This document shows, piece by piece, positions 12,001 through 20,500 of a stretch of 64,000 nucleotides of DNA; the stretch's first letter is position 1; each line of letters begins with the position of its first letter. Origin of the DNA: Gyrodactylus bullatarudis. Lineage: Eukaryota > Platyhelminthes > Monogenea > Gyrodactylidea > Gyrodactylidae. The position numbers and the translations under genes are program-made. The notes beneath the pieces were generated by a model that was not told where the DNA came from, did no database searches, and saw nothing but the letters and a program-made list of their open reading frames with translations. Location of the stretch: assembly GCA_012064415.1 (NCBI GenBank), contig SSNU01000042.1, positions 62,001 through 126,000 of the forward strand, in the 5' to 3' direction.

Positions 12001-13193
12001 AAATCACTCAAAAATGGTGGTATTATCTTTTGAAAATTTATCAGCGATATTTGGCTTTTACTGAACTATTTAATGAGGAATTCATTATGTGAATCAGAAG
12101 ACTAGTGAATTTGTATCTAGTCAGGATCTCGAGCCGGATCTCGTCAGACTCTTACACTCGGCTCGATATTTATACAGAAAATTAGTTTATAGAGCATTTA
12201 GGGAATTTAATTTATAACCGAAATATAAGTTGAGAATATCTAAAAAATCTAATAAAACGAGGACATTCCTTAAAAAACAATATTCTTGGAAAAATATTTT
12301 CGAAAGAATATTGCTTCATTCTGATTGGTCCAAATTGTTGTGAAAGTTACACTTACTGGTTGAGAAATAATTTGATTATCAACTATTGTTGACTTCTCTG
12401 AGTGTGCATCTTCATCAACTGTAACTGTTTCTGGGGATGACATCTGAAGTTGATTACCTAGAGACATAGTTTCAACTACTTGCTCATTTGTTTGATAATT
12501 TGGTTAGTTTGTCTCAGCATTTTGGGTGAAGCTGCAAATGGCTTCCTCATCAAGGGACTTCTTCTGATTTCGTAACATTTTGTAACATGTGTGACTTCTC
12601 CGCATCCAATTAGAGATACTAAAAGACTTGAGCACTTATCCCTCGTCACCAATAAAACCTATAAATCAATAAAAATTATCAGTTCCAAGTTCGAAAAAAT
12701 GGGACTTAGGCGCCAATTTGAAAAAATTACAATATTTTTCAGAATTTTCTACTTCAAGCCATAACAGTGGGCAACATAAGTAGGATTCCTAAAAATTCTT
12801 TAACAAATTCGAAAGAAATTTTTTGTTGAAAATATTGAGGTTTTCGTAAAAATCATAGATTCTCATCTTGATATTAATTAGCTTTACAGAGTAGATTTTT
12901 GCAAGATAAAACTCTATAGGTCTTTATTTTAACTGCAATTTAACATTAGCTTCTCCACGTAGTCTCATCACATGTATTCCCATGTAAGATTCACGAAAAG
13001 ACCAAAGTCCTAGAAATTTCACGTCATTTTCAAAAAGATTTCAATGCGTGCTAATTCTTCCCACTCATCGTTCTATATGAGAAGCTGACTTGGTTAGGTT
13101 GTTCCTTTAATGTCTCTTTTCTATTTATAGCTCAAAGCAATTTCCGTTCGACCCTCTCCACAGCCGTACAGCGATTCATGCATCCTAATTTGA
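1..13193 (+). CDS. RalGAP-alpha-like GTPase-activating protein, 3' part (5' end outside window)
   Basis: Exons as I read them: 1-364, 4634-4774, 6695-6949, 8359-8991, 10144-10225 and 13131-13193 (stop TGA). The frame stays open and the phases agree at every GT-AG junction (1,1,1,1,2). The first exon is the C-terminal part of a Rap/Ran-GAP domain; its [22 protein letters not shown] and [12 protein letters not shown] stretches fit the RalGAP alpha subunits, which with a beta subunit inactivate Ral GTPases. The catalytic Asn helix lies upstream, outside the window. The remaining exons encode about 390 residues of Ser/Asn/Thr-rich, probably disordered tail with no domain I recognise. The last two exons are short and less certain. 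A possible poly(A) signal AATAAA is at 13505-13510. Introns hold many repeats: a hairpin MITE starts about 17 bp after the first donor, and a hAT relic ends 56 bp before exon 10144. Family call is fairly sure; alpha versus a related GAP is not. Confidence 0.68.
382..930. repeat. Hairpin MITE family, copy A
   Basis: The left arm starts GTTGAGAATCTATGATTTTT and runs through the family landmark TTGGCGCCAAAATCCCATTT. The right arm, from about 700, is its diverged reverse complement and ends near GATATCGATTAGCTC. It lies just inside the first RalGAP-like intron. Same family as the copies at 2970, 29074, 39506 and 43306. Confidence 0.7.
1408..1629 (-). pseudogene. Orphan coding-like fragment, related to 12341-12600
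   Basis: On the minus strand this stretch is open for about 73 codons and ends with TGA. The peptide is Ser/Thr/Gln/Glu-rich and includes [20 protein letters not shown] and [13 protein letters not shown]. It aligns visibly with the fragment at 12341-12600 ([25 protein letters not shown]). Two related minus-strand fragments inside introns of one plus-strand gene suggest relics of a repeated gene or of a mobile-element ORF. I do not recognise the family, and no start codon or splice context is evident. Confidence 0.4.
2560..2690 (-). repeat. LTR-like dispersed repeat, copy 1
   Basis: Read on the minus strand it has the order shared with the copies at 33330, 60085 and 62132: an ATTGGTC element, GTGTAAGG, then AAAGCTTTTATTCACC. 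It is more diverged in the region between. No coding sequence is attached. Confidence 0.45.
2970..3711. mobile_element. Hairpin MITE family, copy B (full length)
   Basis: A 742-bp element that is almost entirely an inverted repeat. It begins AAGCTAATTGATATGAAGTT and ends with the reverse complement AACTTCATATCAATTAGCTT. Both arms carry TTGGCGCCAAAATCCCAT and a GATCAAAAG block. No transposase is encoded. The bases outside the ends (TATATG and TATTTG) are similar, but I cannot fix a target-site duplication. Confidence 0.8.
5018..5185 (+). repeat. Dispersed GGCGCG repeat family, copy 1
   Basis: Contains GTAGTAAAATTCATTCAAAA, then TTGGCGCGAATTC, an ATTTTCAAATGAGAT block and AAAAGTTGTAAAAATTTGTA. 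The same order recurs inverted at 30895-31080 and direct at 49085-49265, with a shorter partial copy near 37770-37870. Non-coding; class unknown. Confidence 0.6.
5453..5494. repeat. Short perfect hairpin
   Basis: TTGGTCTATCCGTA at 5453-5466 is followed after 14 bases by its exact reverse complement at 5481-5494. It lies in a RalGAP-like intron and is not flanked by a T-run or a gene. Confidence 0.6.
5910..6373. repeat. Hairpin MITE family, copy C
   Basis: Starts GAGCTAATTGACATGAAGAT and ends with a reverse complement of that terminus (ATATCAATTAGCTTTG). The interior is self-complementary but strongly diverged, so this is an older copy than those at 39506 or 61663. Confidence 0.6.
7281..7895. 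mobile_element. Non-autonomous inverted-repeat element
   Basis: Ends are AATAACACAGCGTGTCACTT (7281) and its near-exact reverse complement finishing CACGCCGTGTTATT (7895). Inner segments also pair: TTCAGTTTCGGAGATAT near 7391 with ATATCTCCGAAACTGAA near 7850. The 615-bp element has no convincing ORF and sits in the RalGAP-like intron 6950-8358. Superfamily unassigned. Confidence 0.65.
9682..10087 (-). mobile_element. hAT element relic with terminal repeats and target-site duplication
   Basis: The element begins CAGGGCGGTCAAAAA and ends in the reverse complement, TTTTGACCGCCCTG. It is flanked by CTCATCAG (9674-9681) and CTCATCAT (10088-10095), an 8-bp duplication with one change, as expected for hAT. 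On the minus strand around 9870-9960 it still encodes a degenerate version of the hAT C-terminal dimerisation motif ([17 protein letters not shown]) followed by stops. The rest of the transposase is gone. It is an internally deleted, inactive copy lying 56 bp before the RalGAP-like exon at 10144. Confidence 0.8.
10426..11090 (+). repeat. Hairpin MITE fragments
   Basis: Two separate pieces of the hairpin family: about 10426-10495 (AAAGTTGGGAATCTATAATT and following) and about 10928-11090 (TTTGGCGCTAAAATCCCATT with the GAACTTTGAACTGAAAA block). The sequence between them is not obviously part of the element. Confidence 0.5.
11361..11893 (-). pseudogene. Merlin/ISXO2-like transposase, broken
   Basis: Read on the minus strand, 11893-11599 is open up to a TGA at 11596-11598. 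It encodes a segment with [19 protein letters not shown], matching the first catalytic Asp block of the DDE_ISXO2L (Merlin) transposases, and then WIIGVICR. The reading then shifts to another frame at 11576-11361, where [18 protein letters not shown] is the typical HTNTIE block with the third acidic residue. A frameshift and the absent N-terminal zinc-binding part mean it is dead. Terminal repeats were not found. It lies antisense in the RalGAP-like intron 10226-13130. Identification rests on the two catalytic blocks in the right order. Confidence 0.75.
12341..12600 (-). pseudogene. Orphan coding-like fragment, related to 1408-1629
   Basis: Minus-strand reading gives [20 protein letters not shown] and then [12 protein letters not shown], preceded after an in-frame stop by [20 protein letters not shown]. 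It parallels the fragment at 1408-1629 residue for residue over roughly 50 positions, with many substitutions. Family not recognised. Confidence 0.4.
12663..12888. repeat. Hairpin MITE family, right half only
   Basis: Carries the right-arm landmarks AAGTTCGAAAAAATGGGA, GGCGCCAATTTG and the terminus TGATATTAATTAGCTTTACA. No left arm is present, so this is a truncated copy. Confidence 0.6.
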
Positions 13194-14596
13194 AATGCGA
13201 TCTCTCACCCTGACTCTAAAGGGTTTAACTACCCCTCCTTGCCTGCCCACACATTTCCCTGTATTTTTTAAAATCACTTTTTTTATGTATAATAAAAATA
13301 TCATCCGCATACAGAAGAAGAAGATTTATAGAAAGTTTTTATTCAAAAGTAATCGAAAAATATTTTTTACACTTATTATGTATACCACAAATATAGTAAA
13401 TATTTACCACAGTTTCTACATATTCATCATATATATATATTATTAATACCAGGCCAGAGATGACGATGTACCTCAAATAACCAAGATTATCATTATACAA
13501 TACCAATAAAGTTTATTATTATTTATGAATAATAAGAGTTTCTGAAATATTTTAATTTAAATTGAAACTTTATATAACTACTTTAAAGTAGATTAGATGA
13601 GAAAAATCACACTTTTTAAAACGGTGCCAATTTAGAAGAGCTAAAGATTATCCACAATTTTTGTTTTCAATGAGGTTTCAGATGATAAAGCTTATGTTTT
13701 ACCTGATCTCATCAGACTCTTACAACCTTGGAACCGATCATGATATTTGGTATTTTCATCACATAGCAATTGCTGAATGTTGCTAAACAGTATTTGTATA
13801 TATATTACTTCACTGGGGTAATAAATCAAGGTGGAAAAGTATTATTGTTCTTTTTTCATATCATTTATAATTGATAAGAAAATATCACAACATCTCTGTA
13901 ATTTGCCTAACTTGATAATTTCAATTTTATATATTGCACCTGGTTTCCGACTACACAATCAGCTAATAACAATGAATTAGCCGATTTGTGTTGTTTTTTT
14001 TTAATTCCAATCAATATATAAACTTCCAACGTAAAAAATCAACATAGCCTAACAAAAATCTTAGTTTTACATCAAGAAATCGAATTCGATGAACAAATTT
14101 TAGGAGAATTTCCTCAAATTCATAGACTCCCAGTTTGAATAGAATTTTGTCAACTTACTTAGTTGTGTCAACTTTTCTCAAGGCATTACTCAAACATGAT
14201 ACACTTTGATTTGTTACGTGCGACGTGCTAATAAAAAATTCAGGGTATTTATATGAAGATCTTAATAAATTTTATTTTAGGATACATGGTCATTGATTCG
14301 AAAAATTATTATTATTGTCAAGATTCAATACAAAAATATCACATTTATGTAAGATAAGATATGTTTTGCATGTGTTCAGCCGATATTTGAGGAGGAGTGG
14401 GAGGATCATGATACTAGGCAACTAGAAACATTCTTGTGTACACATTTTCATATTTTTATATTTACAATCGAGTAGACGAATGTGTAACCACATTGGTCTG
14501 ATATACGATTTAGATATTCTTTTCTTTTGGAATGCATATTCTCAAGGAATCATTATTCAAACATGTAGTAAAAAAGGAAAGATTAACTGGCATGCC
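13194..14596. other. Intergenic region between convergent RalGAP-like and how 3' ends
   Basis: No gene recognised. It contains a plus-strand AATAAA at 13505-13510 that could end the RalGAP-like mRNA, and a minus-strand AATAAA (TTTATT at 14271-14276) that could end the how mRNA. Near 14040-14130 a short fragment resembles the hairpin family (TTTACATCAAGAAATCGAAT). Otherwise it is AT-rich simple sequence. Confidence 0.4.
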
Positions 14597-17500
14597 TCAT
14601 CTGAGATAAGGGTGCATACGAAGACTTTGGTGGGTTTGAGGTCGCATCTTCAAACTTGGATTATTACTCTCATAGGCAGCGAGATTAGTGGCCTGTGTCA
14701 TATCTGCTTGGTTATTCTGGCCTCCGTTTAACGTCAGTGAGGCTTGAGCTGAGATGGTCGATGGGAAGCTTGCAGCTACAGCAGCCGCATTAGCCATCGT
14801 TAATAGATCAGCAGAGTTTTGAGTGCTTCCCGGATGACCTTGTTGCACCGGGTGTACTTGGTTTTGAGTAACTGAACTCGATTGACTAACGGCTGTAGCT
14901 GATGGTGAATTTGATGGCATCATGAGACTCTGGGGAACAGTTTGAGGACTTCCACTGGCACACAAGAGAGCAGCGGCCGCTTGCAATGAATCTAATCAAA
15001 ATTTATGCATTTAATGTGGGTTTCTTTCGAGGGTTTTCTCTTCAACTTTTTCCTACCAAGATATTTTTTATCATTTCTCATTTGTTAAGAGACAAGAAGT
15101 GTGAAATTAAAAAAATTGTTTCATGCACTTTTATTACTCCCATCCAATACAGAGATTTGAGAACCTCTTCTCTGATTGGGTTGATTTGAGTAGCTTACCG
15201 ATAGATCCACCACCTTGACCCATCAGATAACTCAGGCCAAGTGAATCGAATGCTTAAGATATAAATTTTCAAATAATAGATGAATGAATCGCGAATGTCA
15301 CTAGACTACAGTTTTTTTTCATGACATAAACACAAAACTTTAGATAATAATTAAGTAAATATTCACCTGTGCCCGGTTGCATAGAGTAAGTGTTTGGATT
15401 GAATTGAGATTGCAATGAGGCCATCATCATACTGTTTGGGCTAGAAGTGATCGTTGGAATAGCTGGATTTGAGGAATATCTGGCTAGAAATGCGGAAGGG
15501 TTTTGTAGTAAAGCCAACTGTTGCTGGGCTGTCATACCGGCTAGGGAGACCGGTGACGTTGCACCAGGATTAAGACTGGACTGCAATTGCTGTGCAGCGA
15601 CGGCTGCTTGTTGCTGTAACAAGAGCTGTTGTTGGAATTGGGCCTGTTGTTGAATTGTAGCCTGTTGGCGGTCTTTATCTGTTTGAGAGAAATTTCAGTT
15701 TAAATTACCTTTAACTCTTTAGTTTGTATTCTTTTCAAGTTTAACCATTTGCTCAGAGATTTGAAAGGCTTTTTTATAGCATGAGATTCTAATGGTAACT
15801 CCATGTAATAAGAATTCTTTTGGTCCCTTCTAAGAATGTCAATTTTCTATTGAACTTTCCATCTACTGATAAGTAGATAAAAGCTAAATAATTTTAATAA
15901 TCTTGGCTATTTTATCAAAGTTTAGACATCTCTTTGAGATTTTTTGGGATATGTGGTATTGTTTAGAACCATAACTGAGAAACAAAATATAATCGCCCTA
16001 TCATAAATATAAATCTGATATCTAATGGCAGAAAAAAAATTATTCTGTAGAATTTGAAAACTATTTCAGTACCTTCTTGTTGAGTGAGGTTAAACTTGAA
16101 AAAAATTAATTAAATATACACAACACAAGATAGAAATATAGCAGGATGACAATTAAAAAGGGTTTACATGCTGAGAAATTTATACAGGCATTGACAAAAT
16201 ACAAGAACATACAATCGATTTCATCACACTGAACATTTATCGAACCATATTCCTTCCCTAGTCTAAATGTAAACATCTCATTAGTCTACTAAAATTTTGA
16301 AATGCAAGGCCTCTTTGTTATGCCAACAATTTCTCATTTCTTTCGCACATTGAGTTGTAAATTCTTGTCGATTAAAAGTTTTCAACATTGGAATATGACC
16401 ACAAGCCCTATTACACTGCGCTATTAGATGAATAAAAAACGTTTTACTGATTTGAGGGATATAAAGTTGGTTCTTTTCAAGTTTTTGGTCATCTCAAATA
16501 GACCAAGAAAATAAACCTCTATTTATTCTGCAGAATATAATATTTTTTGCTACTTTAGAGGTACTTAAAACTCTTGAGACGAATAGTTTTTTGAAGGCTT
16601 TGAAAGACTTTCCAATTGCAAAATAATCAAACAAGGCATACAGGATGCAAGGCATTCGGAGGAATAGAGTTTTCTTTTCGGATGCTCTTTCAACTTGCCT
16701 TCAATGAAATGAGGGGGAGATCTTTTGCCCATTTCTCGATACGTCCCATTCATTATGGCTAGATTTATCAACTGTGTCCTCTTAAGGTCATCATTACCGT
16801 TCTCCTGTATTAGATTATAGGATTTTATTTCAAACACTGACTCTAAACTGACCCTCTGATTACACAGTAAATTTAAAATCAAATAAAAACTTGTTACAAG
16901 ATTAATTCAAGTGCTTGATCTAGCTTATAAAAAGTTGACTCATGAGTAGTATTGCTATCAACTGCTTAAATTTCGAAAATTGTACTCAAACTTGATTCGA
17001 AAGGACCATCTTCTCAAATACTTCGCGATCTGATTTATTTTTTATTCTATTCGGAAGTTCGTCTAGATTGTGATAAAACCTCAACCTTTTCAAATTTCAA
17101 CTTTTAAAAAATGGCCGACTATGCCTAATCCAGTATATCAGGTTGAAATGAAAGATTGTGAAATCATTTTATCGTGTAGATTTCGTGAAATATTTGAATT
17201 TTTGTTTTATCGAACTAACCAAAAGCTTGGCTTTTTTTTATTATTCAAAATTTGAATAAATTTTTTACTGCATACTGGTGAAAGTGGAATGATCTTCAAT
17301 AAAAAAATATATAAAAAGCCGAGTTTTTCCTTTTTTTTAGGTTAGCTTTCACACATTCAAATGTGAGAAAATTCTCCTTACAACTTTAAATATAACGAGA
17401 GAGTTCTGAATTTGCTAAAAAAATTGATATTTAAACCAGAGGAGGTAGCTTTAAAAGATTTTTGCAGATCATTTGTGTAAAACTTTTAGACACAAATTCG

Positions 17501-20500
17501 AAAATTTCTCGAATTTTCTAATTTTCAGAATCTTTTTATTTCAATCTAATAAGTAATACATATTAAGTATGTGTTATTTTGCTTGACTCTAATTTAAAAA
17601 TTGCATGGTTAGAGTAATATTGGAAAGCATATTAGATTTTTTATATATTAAAATTCCTTCCTAATCATTGAAGGGGTCCCAAAAAACCTGATGCTAATTT
17701 TATAGGTTTCTGAAAAAAATGAATGGCACAAGTTAGTAAAATAGCCTATATAGTAATTATTATTAACATGAAATGAAGAGAGCTTAGGGTTTGAGTTGTT
17801 AGAGTTAGAGCCATGGAAATTACAAGTTCACTCTCTGGCTTACCATTTAAGACAGCCAGCTCCATAAGTTGAAGCTGTTTCAGACGATCCTCATTTTCAG
17901 GCTACAAAGAAATTCGATAAAATCTTATCACTCCAATCAAGAAAATACAGTTCCATGATTTATAAAAACCATAAAGTATTTCCTATGGGGCAAACTTACT
18001 GTCTTGACGCCCTGCTCGAGGAAGGCCTTGATTGTGTCAACAGCCCTGCGTAATTTGAGGTCGGCACGATTTTCGTAGTCTTCCACGCTAACCAGGACGT
18101 GAAGCTCTTCGTCAAGATGCTCCCAGTTTGGCTTACCTCGATTTTGATCCTCCTGTTAAAACAGAAAAGAGAAAATATTAAAATTAATCAAAATGATCAT
18201 TTTAACCCTTTGAAGTTGAACGTTACACCACGCAAGCAACTCATCCTCAAGCTTTTTTTAGCACTCATTTTTCATCGATAACTTCTGAATTAAAAAAATA
18301 GCTGTGGATTCAAAAACCCTGAGATGATAAACTGTTGAAAAATATATGAAATCGATAAAGAAGCATATCAAACATGTTCAAATTGAATAATATGCGTCTT
18401 TTCAACCAGGGGATCAGTTGTTTGTGACATTCAAACTCGGTTAGCATACACAAAACTATGTTTTTTTTCCTATGAAGTTGAAGCCTAGTCATCACAAGAA
18501 TACACAGTGTGTGTAAAGAGAGAGAGAGATTTGAACATAATATATATATATGACACAAGGATTACATTTCTCTTATCATTTTTTCCCGGGATTGTCACAA
18601 TACTTTCTTCTCGTTTCGGGGATGATTTATCCCTTCTCTTGTAACGTACACAACATTGTTGAGGTTAGCGAGTAAAAAAATGGAAGAACCGATTCAATAG
18701 TTCCAATATTATCCATTAATTTAAGTTTAGCATACAGATATATTATATGCCTTTTAAAGATGAAAACGCGCACAGTATGAACGAAGTAAAGAAAAATACT
18801 GACTTGAAATAAAATCAATGTCTTTAGACCAACTTTTTCATCTTTTTTTATTGAGGGTTAGGGGAGATAACAGCAGAGGCGATAAGTCGTTTTTTGACAT
18901 AGGAAAAACTTTTTTTATATCTCTCTCTCTCTCTAAACCATTTCTTTTTGATTTTTTATAATTGCACCCATTCAGAGAGGAGAGACAATCATGTCCAAGT
19001 ACTTTTTCTGTTCTTCTAAACCTTTACACGTCCTTGTATTAGTCTTTTTAAGAGAGTCTTAAGGGATCAGTTTGTATGTAAACAAAATGTCAAACCTTTC
19101 TACATTAGTGCAATGGAACTCGGAGGAATCTGAATTCATTCATGAGGTACGATCAGAATTTAACTCGAAAAGCAATATCAATATTAAATAGTAGTTTGAT
19201 AACAGGCTTTTAACCGATCAATATGCAAACCTATTATTATTATTACATCTGGATAGATCATTAAAGCTAAACGTTCTCTTTTTCACTTGAGTAATAAAAA
19301 GAAGCTTGGTTTTTTTATGACTTGAAGCTTCAATAGTTTCCATACACACAAAGCTGAAGAAATTTGGTTTACTTTTCATTTCAATATTTATCTGATTTGA
19401 TTGAAAAACTGTGTAACTGTGCTATGTTTTTTGTCAATTTTAATTACAGAAAATCCATTTTTTAATTTAGATTTAGAGATTATCAAGAGAGATAAGTAAC
19501 CAACTATATACTAGATGGGCTTTTTATCGTAATTAATTTAATCCCATCAAAAAGAATATGAATCGTATTATTTTTTAAATGATTATTGAAATTTATCAAA
19601 AGATTCTTCTTGACCCTTTCGGTGCCGAGACTATTTCACAATTTTTATAAAAACCAAAATTTAGCTATGAAGATACCAAGTTATTTGGCAAAAATATTAC
19701 TTATGCAAGTTCACATTGCGGGCTTCAATTTAAACTTTGATTGATCCAGAAACCTATCAAACTGGTAGAGTTATGAAGGCTCAAAAAATTTGGAAAATGG
19801 ACATCTTTCAATTCCAAGGACCCTTTTCTCTACCCTGTTGCCATCTGAGAATAAAAGTTGTTGACTAAACTTGTAGAATTATCAATAATTTTCTGATTGA
19901 TTCATCTAAAAAAGTGTGTGTGTACTCAGTAAAAGTAGAATGTCTTGTATGTCTCTGAGTAGTCAAGGCCTTCTTCTTTTTTCAGATTGAGAAAGCTTAT
20001 TTATTTGTGCACGCTGAAAAACTATAGAGCGCTTACTGTTCTGTTTTTACTACTTTATTTTCATACAATAGGTGAGTTAGTTCATTTCAAAGTAGAAGCC
20101 TAGGGTGTGTGATTCTTGAAATGTTTCACACATAGGGTGAGGGGCTGCTCCACTTTGATGGCATTATTATGATTTATTCATATACTTATACCTTCTCAAC
20201 AATGAGTATTTTTAATGAGCCATAAAAATGTGAAAATAGACTTCATTGCCAAGTTTCGTAATGTTTTTAAATGGTCGGCGAATTTAGATCACGAAAAAAC
20301 CCTTATTTTGAACGTTAGTTTTAAGCACTTTTTCGAGGGAACTGATGGGGTTTAGTGAAAACAAAATGTACTTTTTTTTTAGAGAGATATGTTGTAACTG
20401 AAGAGAATTTGATGATGGTGCATTTGTAGAAAGAAAAGAGAATAAAAAAATAATCAATAAAACCCAAAACTAGAATTGCTCAAGATAAAGAAGAAGAAGA

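Noticed and set aside
15447..15653. Cys-rich ORF antisense to how exon 6
   Set aside because: It is the reverse reading of the Gln/Ala repeat codons of how; the Cys residues are an artefact of CAG/GCA codons.
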